A DNA stretch of 64,000 bases from Gaiellales bacterium (GCA_036273515.1 DASUHM010000075.1:85137-149136), one strand, 5' to 3'; shown: positions 23,643-31,980, counted from the first letter of the stretch. Numbers and translations are program-made. Notes: generated from the sequence alone by a model not told the origin.

Positions 23643-25865
23643 TCAGGACATGATGGCCGGGGTGGGCGCCTCGACCTCTTCGTCGAAGACGCCGGTGCCC
23701 TCGACGTTCACGCGCGGGAGGACGCGGTCGAGGAACCCGGGCAGGTACCAGCTGCGGCGGCCGAGCACTTCCATCACGGACGGGACGAGCATGCAGCGCA
23801 CCACCGTCGCGTCGAGCGCGATCGCGACCGCGAGCCCGATGCCGAACTGCTTCACCACCGGATCGCCGTTCAGGACGAAGCTCGAGAACACGAACACCAT
23901 CACGAGCGCCGCCGACGTGATCACGCGACCGGTCCGGGCGAGGCCTTCGACCACCGCCTCGCCGGCGTCGCCGGTGGCGTGGTAGCGCTCCTGGATCTGG
24001 CTGACGAGGAAGACCTCGTAGTCCATCGAGAGGCCGAACAGGATCGCGAACATGAGCAGGGGTGCGTAGCTCACGATCGGGATCGCGTGGGGCAGGCCGA
24101 CGAGGCCGATCCCGTGCCCTTCCTGGAAGATGAACGTGACGACGCCGTATGCGGCGCCCACGGAGAGCAGGTTCATCACCGCGGCCTTGATCGGGATCAC
24201 CACCGAATGGAACGCGAGCATGAGCACGACGAAGCTCAGCAGCACGACGATCGCGATCATCAGCGGCAGCTTCGCGCCGATCTTCTCCGCCAGGTCGATG
24301 TATCCGGCGGTCTGGCCGCCGACGTACACGGTCAGGCCGGAGCTCGCGACTGCCTTGGGGATGACCGTGTCGCGCAGGTTGTTCACCAGGTCCTGGGTCT
24401 GGTCGGACGATGGCGACGTCTTCGCGACCACGCTGAACACGGCGCCGGTACCTGACGGATCGACCGTGGCGGGCGCGACCGACTGCACGTCGGCGGTCTT
24501 CGCGATGGTGTTCTGGAGGCTCGTCAGGCGCGGGTCGGTGGTCGGGTCGCCCCCCGCCTGGGCGGGCTGCGCCGGTGTCGGGAACTTCACGGCGATCAGG
24601 AGCGGCCCGTTCGACCCGGCCCCGAACCCGGTTGCCATCGCGTCGTACGACTGCCGCTGGGTCGTGGACTTCGGCAACACGCTGTTGTCCTGCTGGCCCA
24701 GCCGCAGGTTGATGAGCGGGAACGCCAGCACGAGCAGGAGGACGGTGCTCCCGATCATGTACGGCCAGGGGTTGCGGCCGACGGCGCGCGCCATCCGCGC
24801 CCAGCCGTGCGGCTGGTGGTCGTCGGGGTGGGTGCGGCCGATGTGCACGCGCAGGGAGTTGATGTGCTCGCCGAGCGCTCCGAGCAGTGCCGGCAGCAGC
24901 GTGATCGCCGCGAGCACCGAGACGGCCACGGCGATGGCCGCCGTGTAGCCGAGCGTCGAGACGAGCGGGATCCCGGCCACGACCAGCGAGCAGAGCGCGA
25001 TCACGACCGTCACGCCGGCGAACAGGACCGCGCCCCCGGAGGTGGCGGCCGCGCGGGCGATCGACTCGTTCATCTCGATCCCGTGGCCGAGCTGGAGCTT
25101 GTGCTTCGTGACGATGAACAAGGAGTAGTCGATGCCGACGCCGAGCCCGATCATGGTCGCCAGCGTCGGCGAGACCGTGGGCACGGCGGTGAGGTGGCTG
25201 ATCGCGGTGATCAGCGCGAGCGTCGTCAGCAGCCCGAGGATGGCGGTGATGATCGGGAGCAACATCGCCGTCACCGTCCCGAAGGCGATCACGAGGATCA
25301 CGACCGCGGCCGCGATCCCGATCGCCTCGCTGCTCTCGGTCGACGGCCGGGACAGCTTCTGGCCGACGTAGCCGCCGACGGACGGCTCGAGGCCCGCCTT
25401 CGCCGCCGGATCGGCCGCGTCGAGGATGTCCTGGGCGTCCTGGTCCGTCGTGCTGCCCGAGCCGGTGTTCAGCGTCACCGAGATGTAGGCGACCTTCCGG
25501 TCCTTGCTCACGAGCCCCTGGGCGCCCTGGTCGAGCGGGCTGACCACCCTGGTGACGTGGGGCACCGCCTTCAGGTTCTTCACGGTCGCGTTGATCGCGC
25601 TCGTGCTGGCGGAGTCCCCGATCTGGCCGGAGTGGTCGACGAGCGTGAGCGGGATGCTGCCGTAGGCCTGCTGGGGCAGCTTCTGCTGCAGCAGGTTGGT
25701 GGCGTTCGTCGAGCCCGTCCCCGGCAGCGTCAGGTTGTCGTTCCAGTTCTGGCCGAGCGACGCCGCCCACAGGTGCAGCCCGACCGCCACCACCAGCCAC
25801 GTCGCGATCACGTACCAGCGTCGGCGCACGCAAAAGCCGCCGACCTCGTAGAGCGCCCGAGTCAC
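23643..25865 (-). CDS. MMPL family RND transporter
   Basis: A 740-residue RND protein with 11-12 membrane helices in two halves. Each half has a helix, a large outside loop and a bundle of helices (MIGLGVGIDYSLFIVTKHK in the first, LLMFAILFGLSMDYEVFLVS in the second). The GLSMDYEVF/GVGIDYSLF signatures are the proton-relay motifs of MmpL proteins. These export lipids, siderophores or drugs. GTG 25865 has a GAGG 8 bases upstream and puts the first helix where it belongs. It lies upstream of the leader-efflux-erm unit on the same strand, 108 bases away. No MmpS partner is nearby. Confidence 0.9.
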   Translation of the reverse strand: MTRALYEVGGFCVRRRWYVIATWLVVAVGLHLWAASLGQNWNDNLTLPGTGSTNATNLLQQKLPQQAYGSIPLTLVDHSGQIGDSASTSAINATVKNLKAVPHVTRVVSPLDQGAQGLVSKDRKVAYISVTLNTGSGSTTDQDAQDILDAADPAAKAGLEPSVGGYVGQKLSRPSTESSEAIGIAAAVVILVIAFGTVTAMLLPIITAILGLLTTLALITAISHLTAVPTVSPTLATMIGLGVGIDYSLFIVTKHKLQLGHGIEMNESIARAAATSGGAVLFAGVTVVIALCSLVVAGIPLVSTLGYTAAIAVAVSVLAAITLLPALLGALGEHINSLRVHIGRTHPDDHQPHGWARMARAVGRNPWPYMIGSTVLLLVLAFPLINLRLGQQDNSVLPKSTTQRQSYDAMATGFGAGSNGPLLIAVKFPTPAQPAQAGGDPTTDPRLTSLQNTIAKTADVQSVAPATVDPSGTGAVFSVVAKTSPSSDQTQDLVNNLRDTVIPKAVASSGLTVYVGGQTAGYIDLAEKIGAKLPLMIAIVVLLSFVVLMLAFHSVVIPIKAAVMNLLSVGAAYGVVTFIFQEGHGIGLVGLPHAIPIVSYAPLLMFAILFGLSMDYEVFLVSQIQERYHATGDAGEAVVEGLARTGRVITSAALVMVFVFSSFVLNGDPVVKQFGIGLAVAIALDATVVRCMLVPSVMEVLGRRSWYLPGFLDRVLPRVNVEGTGVFDEEVEAPTPAIMS

Positions 25866-25929
25866 GAGTCGAACCTCAAAGCCGGGCGAGGATACCAAGC
25901 AGCGGATCGCCCAATTGGGGCGATCCGAC

Positions 25930-25964
25930 ACGGTAACCGTTTATCTCACGCTCACGTCGAGCGT
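25930..25964. promoter_or_regulatory. Two palindromes upstream of the MMPL gene
   Basis: ACGGTAACCGT (25930-25940, palindromic around one base) and ACGCTC-N5-GAGCGT (25948-25964, perfect 6-5-6). They lie 65-100 bases upstream of the MMPL start and are plausible TetR-type operators. No regulator gene adjoins. Confidence 0.4.
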
Positions 25965-26015
25965 TAGACTCGCAGCGGCTCGAGCAGGCGGCGCGGCGCC
26001 TACGGCCGGTGCCTC

Positions 26016-26238
26016 GTGGCCGGGCTCGTCGAGGTGCAGCGGATGGCATCCGGCCACGATCTGGCCCGCCTGACCGCGGTCTTCTACGCGTTCACGTATC
26101 TCGGGTTCGCGGCGCCCTACCTGCTCGCGCTGGGCGCGCTACGTGGCGGACTACGCACTGCTCTTCGGCGCGACGGCCGCGCTCGCCCTGGCGACGGCCG
26201 CCCTGGTCGCGCCGCGCCCCGGCGCGACCCCCGCCTGA
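26016..26238 (+). pseudogene. C-terminal remnant of an MFS-like membrane protein
   Basis: Two frames carry hydrophobic sequence of the last helices of a transporter. VFYAFTYLGFAAPYLLALGA runs to about 26145, then a +1 shift continues as YVADYALLFGATAALALATA and stops at 26236-26238. The rest of the gene is missing. It lies between the MMPL promoter region and GST gene and is probably a dead gene end. The gap from 25866 to 26294 holds this remnant, the palindromes before it and the hairpin after it. Confidence 0.5.
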
Positions 26239-26243
26239 GCGAA

Positions 26244-26280
26244 GTGGGGACTGTCCCCGGTCAATCGGGACAGTCCCCAC
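26244..26280. repeat. Long perfect hairpin of the palindromic repeat family
   Basis: Perfect 14-bp stem GTGGGGACTGTCCC (26244-26257) and GGGACAGTCCCCAC (26267-26280), loop CGGTCAATC. Each arm is itself nearly palindromic (GGGGACTGTCCCC), and CCCCGGTCA is shared with the cluster at 21.1 kb. It also lies at the 3' end of the GST gene, where it could work as a terminator. Confidence 0.65.
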
Positions 26281-26294
26281 GCGGGGCGCACGAG

Positions 26295-26990
26295 CTAGGC
26301 CGGCGCCTGCGAGCGCACGTACTCGATGTAGCCGCGCACGTCGGCGGCGGGCTCGGTGTACGCGTCGCCGAGGTCCTCGGCCATCGCGTCCATGAACTCC
26401 CTCGCCCACGCCGGCATGTCGTAGTCGATCGAGGCCAGGAACTCCAGGCTGGCGGCGAGGCGGATGTCGGCGATCGAGGGATGGTCGCCGCCGATGAAGC
26501 GCTTGCCGTCGAGGAAGAACGCCCGGTAGACGTCGAGCGGCTCGGCCAGGGCCCTCTCGGCGGCCTGCTGGGCCTCGGCCTTGGCGGCGTCGTCGGCGTT
26601 CGACGAGCCCACCTCGCCCGGGTACTGGGGGAAGTTCAGCGCCGGGTAGGTGGCGCGGGCGAGCAGCGGGTAGAGCGTGCCGATCAGGTAGAAGTTGGCG
26701 CTGTCGATCATCGCCCGCTTGCCCGGGTCGCTGGGATAGAACTGCTCCAGGCCGTGCGTGTTGCACAGGTAGGCCATGATCGCGCAGCTCTCCCAGAGCG
26801 TCGTCCGCGGCAGCCCCGCGTGCTCGATCATCGGGGTCAGATGGGCCGGGTTCTTGGCCAGGAACTCGGGCGTCTGCGTGCTGCCCCAGACGTCGACCTC
26901 CTCGAACTCGAGCCCCGCCGCGCGGACGAAGATCCGCACCGTCAGATTGTTGACGCTCGGCTTCAGCACGTGCAGCGTCATTGTCGCCAT
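26295..26990 (-). CDS. Glutathione S-transferase family protein
   Basis: A 231-residue protein with the GST layout: an N-terminal thioredoxin-like half (HVLKPSVNNLTVRIFVRAA; LTPMIEHAGLPRTTLWESCAIMAYL with the cis-Pro and the Glu-Ser pair that bind glutathione) and a helical C-terminal half containing GGDHPSIADIRLAASLEF, the usual N-capping box. It is closest in layout to theta-class enzymes. In actinobacteria the thiol donor may not be glutathione. A GGAGG lies 7 bases before ATG 26990. It follows the VOC gene on the same strand, across a structured 210-base gap. Confidence 0.85.
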   Translation of the reverse strand: MATMTLHVLKPSVNNLTVRIFVRAAGLEFEEVDVWGSTQTPEFLAKNPAHLTPMIEHAGLPRTTLWESCAIMAYLCNTHGLEQFYPSDPGKRAMIDSANFYLIGTLYPLLARATYPALNFPQYPGEVGSSNADDAAKAEAQQAAERALAEPLDVYRAFFLDGKRFIGGDHPSIADIRLAASLEFLASIDYDMPAWAREFMDAMAEDLGDAYTEPAADVRGYIEYVRSQAPA

Positions 26991-27003
26991 CCGAAACCTC
27001 CTC

Positions 27004-27209
27004 GATGGTTGATCGGTGAGTCCCGTGATGTCCTGGGCGGCTGCGAACCGAGCAGCGCAAGGACGCAGGGAGCGTTCATATTGGGCCAAGATATGGGCGC
27101 GACCGAGGACGCGGCGATGCGACGGTTCGCAGCCGCAGCGCCACCAGCGGTTCGCCGGCCGGCCGACCGTCGTGCGTCCAGGCGCGCGTGGATTCGCCGA
27201 TCAACCATC
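27004..27209. other. Nested inverted-repeat structure between VOC and GST genes
   Basis: Three nested repeats frame this gap. The outer pair is GATGGTTGATCGG (27004-27016) and its complement (27197-27209). The middle pair is GCGGCTGCGAACCG (27037-27050) and its complement (27123-27136). The inner part has CATAT (27077-27081) pairing with ATATG (27091-27095), enclosing TGG-G-CCA. The outer right arm contains the VOC stop codon and the outer left arm precedes the GST Shine-Dalgarno. It could be a folded RNA leader for GST or a non-autonomous mobile element (MITE-like). No target-site duplication was obvious. Confidence 0.5.
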
Positions 27210-27791
27210 CGCGTACGGGTTCTTGGGGGACCGGTCCTGCGAGAGCGACGGCCGCGACCGCCGCGTCATGAGCTCGATGGCGTCGGCCAGGTGGATCTCG
27301 GCGATGTTGTACTCGCCCCGCTCCTCGCGCAGCTTGTGCGCCTCGAGCAGGACGTCGGAGTGGGCGTAGCCGAACGGCGGCTCGAACCGGTAGGACGCGA
27401 GCTCGATCAGGAGCCCCAGCGGGTCCTCGAAATAGATCGAGTCCATGAATCCGCGGTCCTTCACGCCGCTGTGGCGGACGCCGCGCTCGTCGAGCCGCTC
27501 GACGGTCTGCTTGAACGTTGCCTGCGAGAGCGAGAACGCGATGTGGTGCACGCAGCCCTGGTCGGTCGACGTGCGGGTCGCGTCGGCCGTGCGCTCCTCG
27601 TTGGTGAACACCGTGATCAGGCGCCCGTCGCCCGGGTCGAAGTAGAGGTGGCTCTCCGACTCGTTGTCGAGGTTCGGCTGCTCGAACACGAACGGCATCC
27701 CGAGCACGCCTTCCCAGAAGTCGATCGACGTGCGCCGGTCGGCGCCGACGAGCGTGATGTGGTGGACACCCTGGCTCTGGATCTTGCGCAT
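27201..27791 (-). CDS. VOC (glyoxalase/extradiol dioxygenase) family protein
   Basis: A 196-residue protein with two beta-alpha-beta-beta-beta modules of the vicinal oxygen chelate fold. Candidate metal ligands are His in GVHHITLVG (near residue 10), His in CVHHIAFSL (near 80) and Glu in GLLIELASY (near 124). It resembles extradiol-dioxygenase or ring-cleavage-like VOC proteins from actinobacteria. The substrate is unknown. ATG 27791 matches the start of the fold; a TAGTCT hexamer lies 14 bases upstream. It heads a possible two-gene transcript with GST, which suggests a detoxification role. Confidence 0.8.
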   Translation of the reverse strand: MRKIQSQGVHHITLVGADRRTSIDFWEGVLGMPFVFEQPNLDNESESHLYFDPGDGRLITVFTNEERTADATRTSTDQGCVHHIAFSLSQATFKQTVERLDERGVRHSGVKDRGFMDSIYFEDPLGLLIELASYRFEPPFGYAHSDVLLEAHKLREERGEYNIAEIHLADAIELMTRRSRPSLSQDRSPKNPYADG

Positions 27792-27928
27792 AGTTGCGGC
27801 GGCAAAGACTACCCCACTCAAGGGGCTCGCGTCAGTGGCCGGGCCGCGCTCCCCGCCTAGCGTGTTGTCAAACGTGCAATACGCTCGTACGTTGGAGGCT
27901 GGACGAAGTCGACCTGCCTGGAGGCGGA

Positions 27929-29362
27929 GTGACGCGCATGCGTGTGGGCGCGGCGGTCATTGCGGTGCTTGTCACCCTGATCGTTGCTGGAGGAGCGGAG
28001 GCAGCCGTGCCGCCGGGCTCGATCCCTGTCGGTGCCTCGTGGCAGACGAACGGCCGCGTCGAGACCATCGTCGTGGTCGGCTCGACCGCGTACGTGGGCG
28101 GGGAGTTCACGTCGGTGCGGCCCTCGGGCTCGCCGCTCGGGACCGGCGAGGTCATGCGCAACCACGCCTACGCCGTGAACGTGCAGACCGGCGAGCTCCT
28201 CCCCTGGGACCCGAACACGAACAACACCGTGCAGAGCATCGCCGTGTCCGGCCAGACCGTCTATCTGGGCGGCACCTTCGGCACCGTCGGCGACAAGACG
28301 CACGCCCGCGTCGCCGCCGTGGACGCCACGACCGGCGCCCCGATCCAGACCTTCAAGGCGAAGACCAACGGCTCGGTGAACGCGCTCGCGATCGGCGCGA
28401 CCGGCCTCTACATGGGCGGCGCCTTCACGACGGCCGACAAGGCCACCGCCAACCACCTGGCCCAGGTCGACCTCGGCACCGGCGCGCTCGTCCCGGGCTG
28501 GACGGCCAGCACCGACCAGAAGGTGACCGCGATCGGGCTCACGACCGACGGCGCGCGCCTCATCGTGGGCGGCAACTTCCAGACGATCAACTCGAGCTTC
28601 GGCCAGCGCTACATCGGCGCCGTCAGCCCGGCGACGGGCGCGACGCTGTCGTGGTTCACGCACCCGACCTACCCGATCATCACGCTCGCCATCGACTCCG
28701 ACGGCGTGTTCGTCGCGGGCAACGGCAACGGCGGCAACGTCGCGTCGTTCAACCCGACCACCGGGCAGCAGCAGTGGATCGGCGGCGTCGACGGCAACGT
28801 CCAGGCGATCGCCGTGGACAGCGCCGCGAGCACCGTCTACGTCGGCGGCCACTTCAACAACTACTGTGGCCACCAGACCGGCACCAACGTGTGCCGGACG
28901 CCGACCGTCCGCGACCACCTGATGTCGCTCGACGAGCTCACCGGGAACATCCTGCCGTGGCACCCGAGCGCAAACGGCGTCCTCGGCGTCTTCGCGATGG
29001 CTGCCGCCAACGGCACCGTCGAGGCGGGCGGCGACTTCACGAAGATCGGCGGCGTCGCCCAGCAGGGCTTCGGCGAGTTCTCCGCCATCTCCGATCCGAC
29101 CCTGACCGACAGCTGCGGCGGCGCGCCGACTAACGTGAACCCCGTGACCGTCACGGCCTCGGGCTCAGCGTCTACCGGCCCCGGCTTCGCCGGCTACAAG
29201 TACCAGACGTCGACCGACGGCGGCGTGACCTGGGGCGCCCTGCGCAACGGGCCGACTGCCACCGTCAAGACGGTCGGCGCGACGATGGTGCGGTTCGAGG
29301 CGGTCGACGCCTACGGCAACGCCAGCAACTGGATCTCCGACACGGTGACGATCACGCCGTAG
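27929..29362 (+). CDS. Secreted beta-propeller protein
   Basis: A 477-residue exported protein. A signal peptide (AAVIAVLVTLIVAGGAEAA) is followed by at least six repeats of about 45 residues of the type IAVSGQTVYLGGTFGTVGD and AIGATGLYMGGAFTTADKA, each with a YVGGxF strand. These are PQQ/delta-60-like blades that close into a propeller. The last 90 residues are an immunoglobulin-like domain (YKYQTSTDGGVTWG). The role is probably surface binding; no active site is seen. GTG 27929 has GGAG 5 bases upstream, while ATG 27938 is a good alternative. The 3' end meets the convergent GNAT gene with a 3-base gap. Confidence 0.8.
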   Translation: MTRMRVGAAVIAVLVTLIVAGGAEAAVPPGSIPVGASWQTNGRVETIVVVGSTAYVGGEFTSVRPSGSPLGTGEVMRNHAYAVNVQTGELLPWDPNTNNTVQSIAVSGQTVYLGGTFGTVGDKTHARVAAVDATTGAPIQTFKAKTNGSVNALAIGATGLYMGGAFTTADKATANHLAQVDLGTGALVPGWTASTDQKVTAIGLTTDGARLIVGGNFQTINSSFGQRYIGAVSPATGATLSWFTHPTYPIITLAIDSDGVFVAGNGNGGNVASFNPTTGQQQWIGGVDGNVQAIAVDSAASTVYVGGHFNNYCGHQTGTNVCRTPTVRDHLMSLDELTGNILPWHPSANGVLGVFAMAAANGTVEAGGDFTKIGGVAQQGFGEFSAISDPTLTDSCGGAPTNVNPVTVTASGSASTGPGFAGYKYQTSTDGGVTWGALRNGPTATVKTVGATMVRFEAVDAYGNASNWISDTVTITP

Positions 29363-29365
29363 CGG

Positions 29366-30136
29366 TCAGCGTGATTCCGGCTCGCCGAACTCGTCGAGCA
29401 GGATGTGGATGTGGCCGACCGGGTCGAAGCCGGCCCGCTCGAGGATCGGCCGGGACATCGACCCGCCCTGCGTGATCAGGGCGGGCGTGCCCCGCGCCAC
29501 GGCCTCGTCCCAGCGGGCGTGGAGCAGGGCCCGATAGCCGCCTCGGCCACGGGCATGCGGCGCGGTCGCGCCGCCGTAGAGCAGGAGCCCCTCCGACACC
29601 GGCGCGGCCGTCCCGGCCGAGACGATCTCGCCGTCCATCCAGACGGCGTGCATGATCATCGTCTTGTCGGCCCACGACTTCTCGAGCAGGGCGCGCGACT
29701 CGGCCAGCTCCTCGCCCTCGGCGCCGAACGCTGCGAACTGCACCTCGTTGGCGGCGACGTACTCGGCGAAGGTCTCGACCCGGCGGCCGACGGCTCCCGC
29801 CGGGCCCGCAGGCGGCTCGTGCTGGAGCACGAGCGCCACCGCGTAGGGATCCTTGTCGGGCACGACCCCGCGCGCGAGCAGCAGGTCGGCCAGTCCGGCG
29901 GGCTCCGCGGCGCTTCCCACCTCCCACTGGGTGGAGCCGCGGCCGCGCTCGCGCAGATGCGCGTGTACCTCAGCCATCACCTCATCGATCTCGGCCGCGG
30001 CGAAGCGCTGCCGCTGCACGGTGTTCCAGCTCGACCCGCGGCCCATGCAGAGGGTGTAGCGGGGCGTCTCGATGCGCTCGCTGTCGGCCGCGAGGGGGCC
30101 GAACGAGTTGGGGTACTCGGCGATCTCGCGCAGCAT
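29366..30136 (-). CDS. GNAT family N-acetyltransferase
   Basis: A 256-residue protein. The C-terminal half is a GNAT domain with the acetyl-CoA loop in TAPHARGRGGYRALLHARWDEAV (around residues 190-212), shown here only as a location; ILERAGFDPVGH closes the fold. The N-terminal half is less conserved and may be a degenerate second GNAT unit. The start lies 4 bases after the Crp/Fnr stop on the same strand, so the two form an operon. Confidence 0.75.
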   Translation of the reverse strand: MLREIAEYPNSFGPLAADSERIETPRYTLCMGRGSSWNTVQRQRFAAAEIDEVMAEVHAHLRERGRGSTQWEVGSAAEPAGLADLLLARGVVPDKDPYAVALVLQHEPPAGPAGAVGRRVETFAEYVAANEVQFAAFGAEGEELAESRALLEKSWADKTMIMHAVWMDGEIVSAGTAAPVSEGLLLYGGATAPHARGRGGYRALLHARWDEAVARGTPALITQGGSMSRPILERAGFDPVGHIHILLDEFGEPESR

Positions 30137-30140
30137 CGGC

Positions 30141-30782
30141 CTATCCCTTTCCCACGCCGTAGACGACCAGCCGGCCGCGGCTGACCTCGACCTGGCCGCG
30201 CGCCCGCATCTCGCGCAGGACGCGACTCACCGTCAGGCGGGACGTGCCGGCCAGGCTGGCCAGATCCTCCTGCGTGAGCGGGATCGTGGCCGTGCCGGAC
30301 TCGTCGCGGTAGCGGTCGGCCAGCGTCTCGATGAACGACGCCACCCGCCGTGGCGCCGGCGTGTAGAGCGCGTCGACGAGCCGCTCGGTCATCTCGGCCA
30401 CCCGGTCGGCCAGGATCTGCACGAGCAGCGCGTCGACGGCGGGGTGCTCGCGCCTCAGGCGGTCGAACGTCTCGCGGTTGAGCGAGTAGGTCTCGGTGGC
30501 GGCGAGCGCCTGGATCGTCGCGCTGCGCATGCGCGCTTCGCGCAGGAGGCCCATCTCGCCGACGACGCCGCCGGGGCCGACGATGGCGAGCGTCGCCATG
30601 TCGCCGAGCGGGGTGAGCACGCGGATGGCGAGAGACCCCGTCTGGACGAGGTGCATCGTGTCGGCCGGGTCGTCGCGATGCACCACGACCTCACCGCGCT
30701 GGAACCGGCGCCGGCGGGCCAGCAGCAGCACCTGGCGCTTCTCGTCTTCGGAGAGCGGCGAAAGGATCGGCCAGTCGGGCAC
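30141..30782 (-). CDS. Crp/Fnr family transcriptional regulator
   Basis: A 213-residue regulator with an N-terminal cNMP-binding-type barrel (residues 10-120, GGVVGEMGLLREARMRSATI) and a C-terminal Crp winged helix (PLTQEDLASLAGTSRLTVSR, about residues 168-187). There are no Fnr-type cysteine clusters, so a nucleotide ligand is likelier than an iron-sulfur cluster. A GGAGGAGG lies 4 bases before GTG 30782. It is first in an operon with the GNAT gene, echoing cAMP-controlled protein acetylation known in mycobacteria, although there both domains are in one protein. Confidence 0.9.
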   Translation of the reverse strand: MPDWPILSPLSEDEKRQVLLLARRRRFQRGEVVVHRDDPADTMHLVQTGSLAIRVLTPLGDMATLAIVGPGGVVGEMGLLREARMRSATIQALAATETYSLNRETFDRLRREHPAVDALLVQILADRVAEMTERLVDALYTPAPRRVASFIETLADRYRDESGTATIPLTQEDLASLAGTSRLTVSRVLREMRARGQVEVSRGRLVVYGVGKG

Positions 30783-31069
30783 GTCACCTCCTCCGGCGAG
30801 TGTATCCGACGTTACACACGAAGCACATCCGCAGATGCAGAACCCGCCACATCGGGCGGGTAGCGTGATCCCCGGGGAATCCGAGATCGGCCCGATCCGG
30901 TACCTGCCAAGACACGTCTCTGTTCCGAGCAGCGGCGTCGCGAGCGGGGCGGCTTCCTACCCACGGCCGCACTGCCTGCTCTGCCCGGACAGTCGACGTC
31001 CGGGGCCCCCACGCGCGGAGCGGAACCGCGCGTGGGGGTCCCCGGCACGGCTGCCGCGGATGCGGCGGC
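30783..31069. other. Intergenic region with hairpins
   Basis: No gene seen. It holds the Crp/Fnr upstream region, a small hairpin ACCCGCC/GGCGGGT (30842-30861) and a much stronger one at 31000-31045. Confidence 0.4.
31000..31045. terminator. Very stable hairpin downstream of the small minus-strand gene
   Basis: CCGGGGCCCCCACGCGCGG (31000-31018) pairs with 31026-31045 over 19 bases with one bulged base and a 7-base loop. It lies 25 bases past the stop of the gene at 31070-31300 and is probably its terminator. Confidence 0.6.
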
Positions 31070-31300
31070 CTACCGCGAGGGGCGCGGTTGCCGGGCGGCG
31101 TACTCCGCCCAGCGCCTTGGGGCCTGGGAGCGATGCTGCGGGGCGGCGTCGGGCGCGAGCCGCATGCCGGCGCCCACCAGCAACGATCCGAGGCGGTGGC
31201 GGACGGGCCCTGCCGGCCGCGGGGCCGGCGGGTCGCCGCGCAGGATCTCGTGTCGATCGGTCGCGAGAATTCGTCTTGCGTGTGTGTCGGTCGGCAGCAC
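31070..31300 (-). CDS. Small hypothetical basic protein, divergent from marR
   Basis: A 76-residue protein rich in Arg and Pro, with a short amphipathic or hydrophobic stretch HRLGSLLVGAGMRLAP in the middle. I do not recognise a family. It is supported as a gene by an AAAAGGA Shine-Dalgarno 7 bases before GTG 31300, by a promoter-like TTGACG-17-TAGACT on the minus strand that overlaps the MarR operators, and by a terminator hairpin after it. It may be the target of the divergent MarR. Confidence 0.5.
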   Translation of the reverse strand: MLPTDTHARRILATDRHEILRGDPPAPRPAGPVRHRLGSLLVGAGMRLAPDAAPQHRSQAPRRWAEYAARQPRPSR

Positions 31301-31326
31301 GTCAATGTCCTTTTCTCGACCTAAAG

Positions 31327-31374
31327 TATCTTGACGTCGAGAGTCTAGCGATGGAATCTCTTGACGTCAAGAGA
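31327..31374. promoter_or_regulatory. MarR operators in a divergent promoter region
   Basis: Site 2 is a perfect 18-bp palindrome TCTCTTGACGTCAAGAGA (31357-31374). Site 1, TATCTTGACGTCGAGA (31327-31342), is an imperfect copy; the centres are 30 bp apart, about three helical turns. Both contain TTGACG, which can act as -35 box, in both directions. Binding would shut both marR and the divergent small gene. Confidence 0.7.
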
Positions 31375-31400
31375 AATTTCTGACACACTCCAGAACAGCG

Positions 31401-31943
31401 ATGGCGAACACGACCCGGAGCGCGCAGCGCGACCACGTCGATCGGTTCCTCGAGACGATCAACCTCGTGTTCCCCGATCTCGACCTCGAGGTCGAGGGGC
31501 TCGTCGACCGGATCACCGGGATCGCCCGGCGGATCAACCGCGCCCTCGACGAGACGCTCGGCGAGCTCGGCCTGGAGTTCGGCGAGTACAAGCTGCTCTC
31601 CGCGCTGTCGCAGGCCGGCAAGCCGTACCGCAGCACGCCAGGCGCGCTCTCGAAGCGCATGGAGCTTTCGAGCGGGGCGATGACGAACCGGCTCGACCGG
31701 ATGGAGGAGGCGGGCCTTGTGCGCCGCCTGCCCGACCCGGGCGACCGGCGCAAGGTCGTCGTCGAGCTGACCGACCACGGCCGCGAGACCTATCGCCGCA
31801 CGGTCGGCGTCCAGGCGCAGAAGGAGGCGCTCTTCGCCGGCGCGCTGAACGACGATGAGAAGGCGCAGCTGAACGGGCTGCTGCGTCAGCTCATGATCGA
31901 GTTCGAGCGCCGCGAGGGCTCGCGGCCGCCCGACGACTGCTGA
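31401..31943 (+). CDS. MarR family transcriptional regulator
   Basis: A 180-residue MarR protein. The recognition region is LSKRMELSSGAMTNRLDRME (about residues 83-102) and the wing is DPGDRRKVVVELTDHG. The first 40 residues form an extended helix (FLETINLVFPDLDLEVEGLV) that adds to the dimer interface. The two TTGACGTCAA sites directly upstream make it almost certainly autoregulated. The inducing ligand is unknown. Confidence 0.9.
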   Translation: MANTTRSAQRDHVDRFLETINLVFPDLDLEVEGLVDRITGIARRINRALDETLGELGLEFGEYKLLSALSQAGKPYRSTPGALSKRMELSSGAMTNRLDRMEEAGLVRRLPDPGDRRKVVVELTDHGRETYRRTVGVQAQKEALFAGALNDDEKAQLNGLLRQLMIEFERREGSRPPDDC

Positions 31944-31980
31944 CGTCGGCCGCGTCACGGCGGCCGCGGCCGGCCGCGGC

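Noticed and set aside
26978..27208. 76-codon minus-strand open frame in the nested repeat region
   Set aside because: It runs through both outer repeat arms and has no coding character or start signals.
30784..31305. 173-codon minus-strand open frame across the gap
   Set aside because: Composition is Arg/Pro/Ser-rich shadow type, it has no Shine-Dalgarno, and it spans the strong hairpin at 31000-31045; the shorter frame at 31070-31300 has real expression signals.
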